Notes: generated by a model from the letters alone, not told the origin. A stretch of 64,000 nt of DNA from DASUPK01 sp963744105 (GCA_963744105.1 CAVUSJ010000004.1:558001-622000), one strand, 5' to 3'. Positions 47,745 through 58,454 are shown, numbered from the stretch's first letter. Numbers and translations: made by a program.

Positions 47745-49812
47745 GTGGAGATGGCGACCAAAGCCGAGCAGCAGACGGACATCGACGAGCTCTGCATAAA
47801 CACGATCCGGACGCTGTCGATGGACGCCATCCAGAAGGCGAACTCCGGGCACCCCGGCACGCCGATGGCACTGGCCCCGCTCGCCTATGTGCTCTGGCAG
47901 CGCTACCTGCGCTTCGACCCCCAGGACCCCATCTGGCCCAACCGTGACCGCTTCGTGCTCTCGGCGGGGCATGCCTCGATGTTGCTCTACTCGCTGCTCT
48001 TCCTGACCGGCGTCAAGGCGGTGGATCCCGACTACGAGGTCGAGGGGACGCCGGCGGTCAGCCTCGATGACATCAAGAAATTCCGCCAGCTCGACTCCAG
48101 GTGCCCGGGACACCCCGAGTACCGCTGGACCTCCGGAGTCGAGACCACCACGGGCCCCCTCGGCCAGGGGGTCGCGACCAGCGTCGGCATGGCGGTCGCG
48201 TCCGTCTGGCAGGCCGCCTACTTCAACCGCCCGAACGCTGAGCTCTTCGACTTCGACGTCTACGCGATCGCGGGCGACGGCTGCCTGATGGAGGGCGTCT
48301 CGAGCGAGGCCGCCTCGTTCGCGGGACACCAGAAGCTCTCCAACCTCTGCTGGGTCTACGACAACAACCACATCACGATCGACGGCCACACCTCGATCAC
48401 CTACGAGGACGACGTCCAGGCGCGGTTCGAGGGCTACCAGTGGAACGTCACACGGGTCGAGGACGCGAACGACCTGGAGGAGATCGCGAGGGGCTTCGAC
48501 AACTTCCGCGCCGAGGAGAACCGCCCGACCCTGATCATCGTCGACTCGCACATCGGATACGGCTCGCCGAACAAGCAGGACACGGCCGAGGCGCACGGTG
48601 AGCCACTCGGCGACGAGGAGGTCAAGGAGACCAAGCGCTTCTACGGCTGGCCCGAGGACGCCCAGTTCCTGGTTCCCGACGGGGTCCAGGAGCATTTGGC
48701 CCAGGTGATGGGGAAGCGGGGGGCCGAGCTCAACGGGCAGTGGAAGGAGCTCTTCGAGAGCTATCGCGGCGACGAGCCCGAGAAGGCCGCGCACTGGGAG
48801 GCGATGCAGCGCCGCGAGCTCCCCGAGGGCTGGGACGCCGACATCCCGAGCTTCGAGGCGGACGAGAAGGGAACGGCGACGCGGAAGGCCTCCAACAAGG
48901 TCGAGAACGCCGTGGCAGCCCGGGTGCCGTGGCTGGTTGCCGGGGCCGCCGACCTGACCGGCTCGAACTCGGTCGAGCTCGAGGACAGCAAGCCCTTCGA
49001 GCCGGAATCGCGCGAGGGACGCCAGTTCCACTACGGCATCCGCGAGCACGAGTCCGCCGCGATCTCGAACGGGCTCTCGCTCTCGAAGATGCGGCCGCTC
49101 TGGTCCACCTACCTGACCTTCTCCGACTACGCGCGCCCGGCGATCCGGCTCTCCTCCCTGATGGAGCTGCCGGTCATCCATCTCTTCACGCATGACTCCA
49201 TCGGGCTCGGCGAGGACGGCCCGACCCATCAACCCGTCGAGCAGCTGGCCTCGCTCCGCGCGGTCCCCGGCCTCGACGTGATCCGCCCCGCGGACGCCAA
49301 CGAGGTCGCCGAGGCCTGGCGGGCCGCAATGGACCGACATCACCAGCCGGTGGCACTCGTCCTCACCCGTCAGGACGTTCCGATCCTGGACCGGACGAAG
49401 TACGCCTCGGCCGACGGGCTGCGGCGCGGCGGCTACGTGCTCGCCGACGCCGAGGGGGAGCCGGAGGTGATCCTGATCGCCACCGGCAGCGAGGTGGTGC
49501 TGGCCGTCGAGGCACACGAGCAGCTGATCGCGGACGGGAATCGCGTCGCGGGTCGTCAGCATGCCCTGCTGGGAGCTCTTCGAGCGCCAGGAGGAGAGCT
49601 ATCAGGACGAGGTCCTGCCGCCCGGCATCACCGCAAGGGTTTCCGTGGAGGAGGCCTCTACCCTCGGTTGGGACCGCTTCGTCGGTCCTGAGGGCGCCAG
49701 GATCGGAATGCACACCTTCGGCTCCTCGGCGCCCCTCAAGGACGTGCAGAGCAAGTTCGGCTTTACCCCAGACAAAGTGGCCGAGACGGCCAAGGAGGTA
49801 CTCGGACGATGA
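47745..49812 (+). CDS. tkt: Transketolase, interrupted by one frameshift
   Basis: This thiamine-diphosphate enzyme of the non-oxidative pentose phosphate and Calvin-type rearrangements has NSGHPGTPMALAPLAYVLW near residue 28, TGPLGQGVATSVGMAVAS near 142, the ThDP motif AIAGDGCLMEGVSSEAAS near 177, DNNHITIDG, and the pyrimidine domain YGIREHESAAISNGLSL near 428 with DSIGLGEDGPTHQPVEQ. The frame breaks at about 49548: one extra base (GTCgCGG) separates it from WELFERQEESYQDEVLPPGI and SKFGFTPDKVAETAKEVLGR, which end at 49812. Removing it gives 688 residues. Ends ATGA with tal. GTG 47745 or ATG 47751. Confidence 0.9.
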
Positions 49813-50885
49813 AGCCCACCCAGCAGCTCCACGAGCTCGGCCAGAGTCTGTGGGTCGACAACATCACGCGGACGATGCTCGACGACGGCACGGAGCAGCG
49901 CTACATCGACGAGTACGACGTCACGGGCCAGACCTCCAACCCAACGATCTTCGACAAGGCGATCTCCGGCGGGGACGCTTACGACGAGCAGATCGCCGAG
50001 CTGCGCGAGAAGGGAACGGAGCCTGAGGACATCTTCTTCGAGATCGCCCTGGCCGACGTGACGCGCGCGGCCAAGATGTTCGCCGACATCCACCGCGAGA
50101 CCGATCGCATGGATGGCTGGGTCTCCCTGGAGGTCTCCCCGAAACTGGCCTACGACACCGAGGGCACGACCCAGCAGGCGGCCGACCTGCACGGTCGCGC
50201 CGAGCCCAACAACTTCATCAAGATCCCCGGTACTCCCGAGGGACTGCCGTCAATTGAGGAGTCGATCTTCGCCGGGGTGCCGATCAACGTCACGCTGCTG
50301 ATGTCGGCCGAGCAGACGATGGCCGCGGCCGACGCCTACATGAAGGGGATCGAGCGGCGCATCGAGGCGGACCTCGACCCGGATGTCCCGTCGGTTCTGT
50401 CGCTGTTCATCAGCCGGTGGGACGTGGCGGTCCAAGATCAGGTCCCCGACGACATCAAGAACACCCTCGGGGTCGCCGTCGGCAAGGAGACGTACGCCGA
50501 GTGGATGAAGATGCGAGGCTCGGACCGCTGGCAGGGCCTCGAAGAGAAGGGCGCGCGGCTCCAGCGCCTCCTCTTCGCCAGCACGGGCACGAAGGATCCG
50601 AACGCGTCGGAGACGCTCTACATCGAGGCCTTCGCCGCCCCGGACACGATCAACACGATGCCCGACAAGACCCTGCTCGCCTTCGCGGAGAGCGGCAAGG
50701 TCGGCGATCCGCTGCCCGAGGACGGCGGCGACTTCAAGCGGGTCTACGACGCTCACCGCGAGGCGGGCGTGGACGTGGACGGGCTCGGTCTGCGGCTCCA
50801 GAAGGAGGGCGCGGACAAGTTCGTCGACTCCTGGAACGAGCTGCTCGAGACGATCAAGTCGGAGTCGGACCGCCTCGTCGCCTGA
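49809..50885 (+). CDS. tal: Transaldolase
   Basis: The 358-residue TalB/Tal-Pgi-type transaldolase transfers dihydroxyacetone from sedoheptulose 7-phosphate. Motifs are GQSLWVDNITRTML near residue 11, TGQTSNPTIFDKAI near 39, WVSLEVSPKLAYDTEGT near 103, the Schiff-base strand NNFIKIPGTPEGLPSIE with the lysine near 139, and INVTLLMSAEQ. It overlaps the tkt stop. Many actinobacteria fuse or pair tal with pgi; here a beta-helix gene lies between. Confidence 0.94.
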   Translation: MKPTQQLHELGQSLWVDNITRTMLDDGTEQRYIDEYDVTGQTSNPTIFDKAISGGDAYDEQIAELREKGTEPEDIFFEIALADVTRAAKMFADIHRETDRMDGWVSLEVSPKLAYDTEGTTQQAADLHGRAEPNNFIKIPGTPEGLPSIEESIFAGVPINVTLLMSAEQTMAAADAYMKGIERRIEADLDPDVPSVLSLFISRWDVAVQDQVPDDIKNTLGVAVGKETYAEWMKMRGSDRWQGLEEKGARLQRLLFASTGTKDPNASETLYIEAFAAPDTINTMPDKTLLAFAESGKVGDPLPEDGGDFKRVYDAHREAGVDVDGLGLRLQKEGADKFVDSWNELLETIKSESDRLVA

Positions 50886-50942
50886 TTGGCACCGCCATCG
50901 CGCTCGATGGGCGTTTGATAAGCGGCTCTCCATAGCGTTACG

Positions 50943-53462
50943 GTGCATGAGAAACGACCGGGGAGAAGGGAATTGACCTGGAGCGCTCGACTGCTGGTGG
51001 CGGCCGCCGTTGTGGCGGCAGCCTCGTTCGTGACCGTCGCCACCGCGGCGGCCGCGCCGTTCGTCGTCAACTCGACGCTTGACGCCGCCGACGCGACCTT
51101 GAACGGCACCTGCGATGACGGGGCCGGCCACTGCACCCTGAGAGCCGCGATCCAGGAGGCAAACATCACCGCGGCGGCGGACAGCATCACCTTCAACTCG
51201 AGCTTCGACGGCACCACCGCGGCGACGATCACCCTCGGATCCACTCTGCCGGCGCTCATTCATCAAGCGAGCATCAGCGGTACGGGGTGCACGAGCGGCG
51301 GGGCTCCCAAGCCATGCGTGGCGCTCAAAGGCGACGGGACCTTCGACGGGGTCACCATGGGGGCCGGGTCGTCCGGATCAACCGTTGCCGGAATTGATCT
51401 CTTCAAGCTCCGGACCGGGGTGGTCGACAGCGACGGCGGCGGAATCATCCAGGGGAACTGGTTCGGAATCGACCTGGCCGGCTCGCCCACGTCGAATGCC
51501 AACACGAACGGCGTCCGGGTGCTCGGGAACTCCGGGACGATCGGCGGCACCACGGCGGCGACCCGCAACGTCTTCGTCAACGACTCGGCAACCGGCTTGT
51601 CCATCGAGGGCGGGGACAGCAATACGGTCACCGGCAACTACTTCGGGACCACGCCCGCTGGTGCGCTTGACACCAACCTCTCCAATAAGGACAGCATCGC
51701 CGTCGCGACCATTGGGGCCGACACCGCGTTCGGCAACACGATCGGAGGCGCGGATACGAACAGCAATACGGCCTGCGACGGAGCCTGCAATCTGCTGGGC
51801 AACACGGTCGACGACGAGATCGAGCTGAGCGGAGCCTCGGTCGCAGGGGGTACGCCCGCGATCAACACAACGATCCAGGGCAACTACGTCGGGCTCCAGC
51901 TCGACGGCACCGACGGGAGCAGCGCCAACTTCTTCACGGGGGGATCCGCGGCGATTGAGCTCTACCTCGCGAGCGTCAGCAACGTCGCCGCCGGCACCGT
52001 GGTCGGAGGCTCGAGCTCCACTGACCGCAACTACATCGGTGGAAATAGAACCGGCATCGATACAGGTCAGCCGGCCGCGGGCCAGGGAATGACCATCGAG
52101 AACAACTACATCGGTGTGCAGCCTGACGGAACGGGCTCGGTCGCCAACCAGTTCACGAACATCGCTGCAGCCGGGTCCAATTCGTCCACCGGGGTTCTGA
52201 TCAAGGACAACCGCATCGGCAGCGACGGCTCAGCGAACAACTCAAACGGGATCATTCTCTACGGAGCAAACACCGTCGTCCAAGGCAACGTCCTCGGGGT
52301 GGACACCGCGGGTAGTTCGTTGTCCTTCGGAGCAGCGGCTATCGCTACCGGCCAGGGAAACGGCGCCCACGCAAACCTGATCGGGGGAACCTCGCCCGGC
52401 GACGGAAACGTGATCGCGGGCGGCGTCACCAACGGTTTCTTCGGCAGCGGAGGCGTATCGATTGCCGGCGACTCGGCGAACAACACCATCGAGGGCAACT
52501 TCATCGGCACCGATTCGACGGGCACCGCGAACTACGGCAATGCCGGCCCGGGCATCGAGGTGCTCACCAGCACCCCCGGCGGCGGGTCGAGCCGCACGAC
52601 GATCGGGTCGGACACGAGCGGCGGGGCGAACCTGATCTCGAACAACACCGGCTCGGGGATTGTCGTTCATCAGATGCGTGACGTCGAGATCAGGGGCAAC
52701 AGCGGCTCGGGCAACGGAGGTTTGTTCATCGACCTCCAGAACCCGGTCGCGGTCGGCAACGGACCCGGCCCGGGAACCAATCCGGGCGATGGATCGGCCA
52801 ACGGACTTCAGGCACCGACCATCGGTACACCGACCACGACCTCCGTCACTGGAACGTCGGTCGCCGGTGCCACGATCCGCGTCTTCGCCAAGAGCTCAGC
52901 CAGCCTCGACGGCGAACTCGGCGCACTCATCGGCACCGCCACCGCGGACGGCGGAGGGAGCTGGACGGTGACCTTCACGAGCACGCAGCCGGAGCTCCAG
53001 CACATGGTCGCCACCCAAACCCGAACGGGCGTGAACACTCCTGAGACATCGGAGGAAAGCTCGGCGGCGACGGTCCCGGACATCACTCCGCCGGTGACGA
53101 CCATCGACTCCGCGCCGCCGAGCGTGACCAGCAATCCCACCGCCACGCTCACGTTCCACGCGAATGAACCTTCTACGTTCACCTGCAAGCTGGATGGTGG
53201 CGCTCCCGCGCCCTGCGCATCTCCAGCCGGCTTCGGCCCGCTTGCCGACGGCACGCACACGATCGTGGTCACCGCCACGGACTCCGCGCTGAATGTGGAG
53301 ACCTCACCACCCACCGTGACGTTCAGAGTCGACACGGCGCTTCCACCGGTACCAGTCGCGCCGTCGCCAACTCCACGCGCACCGAAGAAGTGCAAGAAGA
53401 AGAAGCACCGGGCGCCGCGGCCAAGAAGTGCAGGAAGAAGAAGCGAGCCGACTGCCCGCTAG
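50943..53462 (+). CDS. Large secreted CSLREA/beta-helix protein
   Basis: The 839-residue exported protein has a signal peptide (SARLLVAAAVVAAASFVTVA-TAAAA) and a CSLREA-type motif GHCTLRAAIQEANITAAADS near 58. A long right-handed parallel beta-helix follows (about 120-620) with repeats of GNYFGTTPAG, GNYVGLQLDG, ENNYIGVQPDG and GNFIGTDSTG. An Ig-like region comes next, then a bacterial Ig/CARDB-type domain (EPSTFTCKLDGGAPAPC) and a basic tail KKCKKKKHRA. The tail frame may be shifted, because another frame reads AAAKKCRKKKRA. It is probably a cell-surface adhesin or glycan-binding protein. GTG start. Confidence 0.8.
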   Translation: MHEKRPGRRELTWSARLLVAAAVVAAASFVTVATAAAAPFVVNSTLDAADATLNGTCDDGAGHCTLRAAIQEANITAAADSITFNSSFDGTTAATITLGSTLPALIHQASISGTGCTSGGAPKPCVALKGDGTFDGVTMGAGSSGSTVAGIDLFKLRTGVVDSDGGGIIQGNWFGIDLAGSPTSNANTNGVRVLGNSGTIGGTTAATRNVFVNDSATGLSIEGGDSNTVTGNYFGTTPAGALDTNLSNKDSIAVATIGADTAFGNTIGGADTNSNTACDGACNLLGNTVDDEIELSGASVAGGTPAINTTIQGNYVGLQLDGTDGSSANFFTGGSAAIELYLASVSNVAAGTVVGGSSSTDRNYIGGNRTGIDTGQPAAGQGMTIENNYIGVQPDGTGSVANQFTNIAAAGSNSSTGVLIKDNRIGSDGSANNSNGIILYGANTVVQGNVLGVDTAGSSLSFGAAAIATGQGNGAHANLIGGTSPGDGNVIAGGVTNGFFGSGGVSIAGDSANNTIEGNFIGTDSTGTANYGNAGPGIEVLTSTPGGGSSRTTIGSDTSGGANLISNNTGSGIVVHQMRDVEIRGNSGSGNGGLFIDLQNPVAVGNGPGPGTNPGDGSANGLQAPTIGTPTTTSVTGTSVAGATIRVFAKSSASLDGELGALIGTATADGGGSWTVTFTSTQPELQHMVATQTRTGVNTPETSEESSAATVPDITPPVTTIDSAPPSVTSNPTATLTFHANEPSTFTCKLDGGAPAPCASPAGFGPLADGTHTIVVTATDSALNVETSPPTVTFRVDTALPPVPVAPSPTPRAPKKCKKKKHRAPRPRSAGRRSEPTAR

Positions 53463-53485
53463 CTCGCGTGGATAGGCTGCGGCCC

Positions 53486-55127
53486 GTGCCGGCCGAACCG
53501 CAGCTACGGGAGCAGCAGGCCTGGAAGGCCCTCGAGCAGCATCACGCCGAGATCGGCGAGCGGCACCTCCGCGAGTTCTTCGCCGAGGATCCGGACCGCG
53601 GGACCCGTCTGGTCGCGGAGGGCGCCGGGCCTCTTCCTCGACTACTCGAAGAACCGGGTCACCGACGAGACGATGGGCCTGCTGGGGCAGCTCGCCGACG
53701 AGTCCGGCGTCGCCGAGCGCCGCGACGCGATGTTCCGCGGCGAGCACATCAACGTCTCCGAGGACCGCGCCGTGCTGCACGTGGCGCTGCGGATGCCCAA
53801 GGACCGCTCCCTGATCGTCGACGGGGAGGACGTCGTCAAGCAGGTCCACGAGGTGCTCGACCGGATGTCAGCCTTCTCCGACCGGGTCCGCTCGAGCGAG
53901 TGGACCGGCCACACCGGCAAGCGGATCCGCAACGTGATCAACATCGGCATCGGCGGCTCCGATCTCGGGCCGGTGATGGCCTATGAGGCGCTCCGCCACT
54001 ACTCGAAGCGCGAGATGACCTTTCGCTTCGTCTCCAACGTCGACGGGACGGACTTCGCCGAGAAGACCAGGGACCTCGACCCCGAGGAGACCCTCTTCAT
54101 CATCTCCTCGAAGACCTTCACGACGCTGGAGACGATGACCAACGCCCACACCGCGCGCGAGTGGGCGCTGGCAAAGCTGGGATCAGAGGATGCGATCGCG
54201 AAGCACTTCGTCGCCGTCTCGACCAACGCCGAGGGCGTCTCCGAGTTCGGGATCGACACCGACAACATGTTCGGCTTCTGGGACTGGGTCGGCGGCCGCT
54301 ACTCGATGGACTCGGCCATCGGCCTCTCGACGATGCTGGCGATCGGGCCCGAGGGATTTCGCGACATGCTCGCCGGCTTCCACGAGGTCGACGAGCACTT
54401 CAAGGAGAACCCGATCGGCGAGAGCCTGCCGTCGATCCTCGGCCTGCTCTGCGTCTGGTACGGCGACTTCTTCGGCGCGCAGACCGTCGGCGTCTTCCCG
54501 TACGACCAGTACCTGCACCGCTTCCCCGCCTACCTGCAGCAGCTCACCATGGAGTCGAACGGCAAGCACGTGACGCTGGACGGGGCTCACGTCGACTACG
54601 AGACCGGCGCGATCTTCTGGGGCGAGCCCGGGACCAACGGCCAGCATTCCTTCTACCAGCTGATCCACCAGGGGACGAGGCTGATCCCGGCCGACTTCAT
54701 CGGCTTCCTCCACACCCTCAATCCGCTCGGCGACCACCACGACCTGCTGATGTCGAACGTCTTCGCCCAGCCCGAGGCACTCGCCTTCGGCAAGACGCCT
54801 GAGCAGGTCCGCGAGGAGGGGACGCCCGAGGCGATCGTTCCTCACCGGGTGATGGAGGGGAACCGGCCCTCCAACGTCATCCTGGTCGACCGGCTGACGC
54901 CGCACACGCTCGGCTCGCTTGTCGCCCTGTATGAGCACAGCGTCTTCACCCAGGGCGCGATCTGGGGGATCGACTCCTTCGACCAGTGGGGAGTGGAGCT
55001 CGGGAAGGTCCTGGCGAAGACGATCATTCCCCAGCTGCAGGACTCGGACGAGCCGAAGCTCGAGCACGACAGCTCGACCAACAACCTGATCCGGCGCTAC
55101 CGGGCCAATCGCTCAGGGAAGGGATGA
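53486..55127 (+). CDS. pgi: Glucose-6-phosphate isomerase, interrupted by one frameshift
   Basis: The enzyme interconverts glucose 6-phosphate and fructose 6-phosphate. The N-terminus (EPQLREQQAWKALEQHHAEI, LREFFAEDPDRG) lies in one frame from GTG 53486 to about 53630. One extra C then shifts to the frame carrying LFLDYSKNRVTDETMG and everything after. Motifs are VINIGIGGSDLGPVMAYEAL near residue 150, ISSKTFTTLETMTNAHTARE near 196, GGRYSMDSAIGLSTMLAIG near 270, the catalytic Glu in FWGEPGTNGQHSFYQLIHQG near 375, and GIDSFDQWGVELGK near 495. One deletion gives 546 residues. Ends ATGA with the decarboxylase. Confidence 0.9.
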
Positions 55128-56518
55128 GCCTCGACGAATACGAGCGCGTGCTCGAGGTCGCGGACGAGCGAGCCCGCCGGTACCTGGCCGAGGTTCCCGA
55201 CCGCCCGGTGCGAGAGAAAGCGGGGCTTGAGGAGCTGCGCAAGGCGCTCGATCGGAAGCTTCCCGATGAAGGTGAGGATCCCGCCAAGGTCGTCGAGGAG
55301 CTGGCGGAGGCCGCGGAACCAGGGCTGATCGCTCTCGGCAACCCGCGCTACTTCGGCTTCGTGATCGGCGGGACGCTGCCCGCCGCGCTGGGCGCCGAGT
55401 GGCTGACGGCGGCCTGGGATCAGATCGCAAGCCTCTACGTCTGCGGGCCCTCAGCCGCGGTCGCCGAGGAGGTCTCCGGCCGCTGGGTGCTGGAGGTGCT
55501 CGGACTGCCGAAGGACGCCGGCTTCGGGCTCACCACCGGAGGCACGATGGCCAACTTCTCGGGGATCGCGTCCGGCCGTCATGCGGTTCTCCAGCGGGCG
55601 GGCTGGGACGTGGAGTCCGACGGCCTGAACGGTGGGCCGCCGGTGCGGGTCCTCGTCGGCGAGCACGCCCACGCGACGATCTTCGTCGCGCTTCGGCTGC
55701 TCGGTCTCGGCGGTGGAAACGCGATCCGCGTCCGGGCGGACAACGCGGGCCGGATGGACCCGAAGGCCCTCGCCGCCGAGCTCGGGCGCGGCGAAGGTCC
55801 TGCGATCGTCTGCGCGCAGGCCGGCGAGGTCAACACCGGCTGCTTCGATCCATTTCCGGCCCTAGCCGATGTCTGCCGCGAGCACGACGCCTGGCTCCAC
55901 GTCGACGGGGCCGTCGGCCTCTGGGCGGCATCGAGCCGGAAATTCGACCACCTGACCGCGGGGCTGGAGCTGGCCGACTCCTGGTCGACCGACGCGCACA
56001 AGTGGCTCAACGTCGCCTACGACTGCGGCTTCATCGCCGTCAAGGACGCAGATCATCTGCGGGGTGCGATGGGAATCAGCGCTCCCTATCTGACCGCTGC
56101 TCCCAGCGCCCGCGACTCCTACCAGTACGTGCCCGAATCCTCGCGCCGCGCGCGCGGGTTTTCGCTCTACGCGGCGCTGCGCTCGCTCGGCCGCGACGGG
56201 GTGGCGGACCTGGTCGAGCGCTGCTCCTCGCTCGCCCAGCTGATGGCGACGGAGCTCGATGGCGATCCGGCACTCGAGGTGATCAACGAGGTCGTGATCA
56301 ACCAGGTCCTGGTGGCGATTGTGGGTGATGAGTCTGGCGAGTTGACTGACGACGCGGTCCGCCGGATCCAGCAGGACGGGACCTGCTGGCTCGCGGGAAC
56401 GCGCTGGCGGGATCGGCCGACGATCCGGATCTCGGTCTGCAACTGGCGCACGGGCGAGGAGGACATTCGCCGCTCCGCCGCGGCGATCCGGCGAGCGGTC
56501 CTCGAGGCCTCTGCGTGA
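55124..56518 (+). CDS. PLP-dependent amino-acid decarboxylase
   Basis: This 464-residue group II decarboxylase (aromatic-L-amino-acid / glutamate decarboxylase type) shows NPRYFGFVIGGTLPAALGAE near residue 67, GFGLTTGGTMANFSGIASGR near 129, GEHAHATIFVALRLLGLGGG, HVDGAVGLWAASS near 260 and the Schiff-base lysine in DSWSTDAHKWLNVAYDCGF near 290. The substrate amino acid cannot be read from sequence; related actinobacterial proteins act on aspartate or tyrosine/tryptophan. Coupled to pgi and to the HAD gene by 4-bp overlaps. Confidence 0.85.
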   Translation: MSLDEYERVLEVADERARRYLAEVPDRPVREKAGLEELRKALDRKLPDEGEDPAKVVEELAEAAEPGLIALGNPRYFGFVIGGTLPAALGAEWLTAAWDQIASLYVCGPSAAVAEEVSGRWVLEVLGLPKDAGFGLTTGGTMANFSGIASGRHAVLQRAGWDVESDGLNGGPPVRVLVGEHAHATIFVALRLLGLGGGNAIRVRADNAGRMDPKALAAELGRGEGPAIVCAQAGEVNTGCFDPFPALADVCREHDAWLHVDGAVGLWAASSRKFDHLTAGLELADSWSTDAHKWLNVAYDCGFIAVKDADHLRGAMGISAPYLTAAPSARDSYQYVPESSRRARGFSLYAALRSLGRDGVADLVERCSSLAQLMATELDGDPALEVINEVVINQVLVAIVGDESGELTDDAVRRIQQDGTCWLAGTRWRDRPTIRISVCNWRTGEEDIRRSAAAIRRAVLEASA

Positions 56519-57198
56519 TGGCCGAGAAAGGGGCGCAGGCCGTCCTGTTCGACATCGACGGGACGCTGATCACCACCGGCGGCGCCAGCGACCGAGCCTG
56601 GAAGCGGGCCTTCAAGGAGCTGCAGGACGTCGACGTCGACGTTCCCGCGGTCACCGGCAAAGGAGTGCCGGACCCCGAGGTCGGCCGCGTCGTCTTCAGG
56701 AACGCGATCGGGCGCGAGCCGACCGCCGAGGAGGCCGACGCGCTGATGCGCCGGCGCCTCGACCACCTGCCCGAGGAGGTCGAGAACTCGCCGGGCTTCA
56801 AGGTTCAGGACTGCGTTCTGGAGCTCCTCGACAAGCTGCTCGACGATGGGGTCCTGCTCGGCCTCACCACCGGCAACGTCGAGGAGGCCGCCCACATCAA
56901 GCTCCAGCGGGCGAACCTCAACCGCTTCTTCGCCTTCGGCGGCTACGGCTCCGACTCGCCGGACCGCACCGAGCTCACCAAGAAGGCGCTCGAGCGCGCC
57001 GAGCTGGTCTCGGGCGACAGCCTCGATCTCGCGCGCTGCTTCTCGTGCGGCGACACCCCGCGCGACGTGGAGGCGGGACATGGCGCCGGGATCCGCGTCA
57101 CCGGCGTAGCGACCGGGGAGTTCACAGTCGAGCAGCTGAACGAGGCGGGAGCCGACGCGGCGATCGCCTCTTTCTGCGAAGGCCTGCCGCTGCTGTAG
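56515..57198 (+). CDS. HAD-family phosphatase
   Basis: The 227-residue HAD hydrolase (phosphoglycolate phosphatase-like) has motif I VLFDIDGTLITTGG near residue 12, a helical cap from about 30 to 90, motif II LGLTTGNVEEAAHIKL near 115, and CFSCGDTPRDVEAGHGAG with the metal Asp pair near 176. It acts on a phosphorylated small molecule, perhaps clearing 2-phosphoglycolate or a damaged sugar phosphate. Start GTG 56515 or ATG 56518, overlapping the decarboxylase stop. Confidence 0.85.
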   Translation: MMAEKGAQAVLFDIDGTLITTGGASDRAWKRAFKELQDVDVDVPAVTGKGVPDPEVGRVVFRNAIGREPTAEEADALMRRRLDHLPEEVENSPGFKVQDCVLELLDKLLDDGVLLGLTTGNVEEAAHIKLQRANLNRFFAFGGYGSDSPDRTELTKKALERAELVSGDSLDLARCFSCGDTPRDVEAGHGAGIRVTGVATGEFTVEQLNEAGADAAIASFCEGLPLL

Positions 57199-57244
57199 GC
57201 GGATAGGGTTCGATCGAGTCCACAGGGGGGATCTGGACGACCCC

Positions 57245-58333
57245 GTGCACAGCGAACTGACTGAGGCCCTGGACGGGCGGCTCGCCGAGGTCGCCGCTCC
57301 GGGCGCGGCTGCCGCTCTGGTTGCGGATGGACGGGTCGTCTGGCGGGGGAGTCACGGAATCGCCAGGCCGACCAGCGGCGATCGGGTTGACGAGCAGACC
57401 GCGTTCCTGTGGTTCTCGATGACCAAGATCGCAACCGCGACGGGCGTTATGCAGCTCGTCGACGATGGGAAGGTCGGCCTGGGGGATCCGGCTCGAAAGC
57501 ATCTGCCCGACCTGGACGAGCTGGACCGGAGGATCACGGTGCGCCAGTTGCTCAATCACTCCTCTGGCATCCGGAACCCTCCGCCGCTCCGGTGGATCCA
57601 TCCAGCCTCTGAACCGGGCCCCGACTCGAGGGCGATGGTCGAGAAGCTCCTCGATCGCTATGGGAAGCCGAGATTCGAGCCGGGAGCTCGCTCCGAGTAC
57701 ACCAACATCGGCTTCCTCGTCCTCGGCGAGCTGATCACGGAGGTATCGGGACGGCCCTACTGCGACTACATGATCGAGCGGGTGCTGAGGGCGATCGGCG
57801 CGACCTCGACCGGGTTCACGGTTGACCTGGCGGGTCCGCGGCACGCTGCCGAGGGGGCACATCCGAGGCGGGATCCGTTTCTTCCCGTCGCACGGTTGCT
57901 TCTACCGAGATGGGTGATCGGCCCGGCGGCCGGACGCTGGCGGACTTTCAATCCCTTCTATCTGGACGGCTCGGCCTATGGCGGCCTGGTCGGGCCCGTC
58001 GGCGACGCGGCGCTACTTGCCGCTACTCACCTCGGTGGAGGCACGGTCGATGGCCGCCGAATCCTGTCCGCGGAGAGCGCCGCCGAGATGCAACGAATCG
58101 CCACGCCGGGCAAGAAGTTCGACCTCGGCCTCGGGTGGTTCCGGCGACACCGGGATTCGAAGCGTGGCCTGACGCACATCGAGCACCTGGGTGGAGGAGC
58201 GGCCTTCGGAACCGTCATGCGCCTGTACCCGGAGCAGGGGATCGCGCTTGTCGCGATGGCCAATGTCTCATCCAACAAGTTCGACCACGAGGCCCTTCTC
58301 TCTCCACTGGACCTGAGAGCGCGCAGCGGATAG
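57245..58333 (+). CDS. Serine hydrolase (class C beta-lactamase/DD-peptidase fold)
   Basis: The 362-residue cytoplasmic-looking member of the beta-lactamase superfamily has nucleophile FLWFSMTKIATATGVMQL (SxxK) near residue 60, GARSEYTNIGFLVLGELI with YxN near 142 and HIEHLGGGAAFGTVMRLY with the third motif (HxGG) near 320. No signal peptide is seen. It is probably an esterase or peptidase rather than a true antibiotic hydrolase. GTG start 46 bp after the HAD gene. Confidence 0.85.
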   Translation: MHSELTEALDGRLAEVAAPGAAAALVADGRVVWRGSHGIARPTSGDRVDEQTAFLWFSMTKIATATGVMQLVDDGKVGLGDPARKHLPDLDELDRRITVRQLLNHSSGIRNPPPLRWIHPASEPGPDSRAMVEKLLDRYGKPRFEPGARSEYTNIGFLVLGELITEVSGRPYCDYMIERVLRAIGATSTGFTVDLAGPRHAAEGAHPRRDPFLPVARLLLPRWVIGPAAGRWRTFNPFYLDGSAYGGLVGPVGDAALLAATHLGGGTVDGRRILSAESAAEMQRIATPGKKFDLGLGWFRRHRDSKRGLTHIEHLGGGAAFGTVMRLYPEQGIALVAMANVSSNKFDHEALLSPLDLRARSG

Positions 58334-58454
58334 GTTCAGGGCGTGGGGAGTCTCTCGCCAAGAGGCGTGCTCGCGTTGGCAGTTTGCGCTCGCGCTGGTG
58401 ATGACAAAATTGGCGGTTGTGGACTGCGTAGGGCTTGACGTAGTGATGCAGTAG

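Noticed and set aside
47058..49562. 834-residue minus-strand frame
   Set aside because: Only its last 223 codons are rpiA. The rest is antisense to transketolase and reflects lack of stops in GC-rich DNA.
57245..58333. Antibiotic-resistance beta-lactamase
   Set aside because: Motifs are those of the wider serine hydrolase superfamily and no signal peptide is present.
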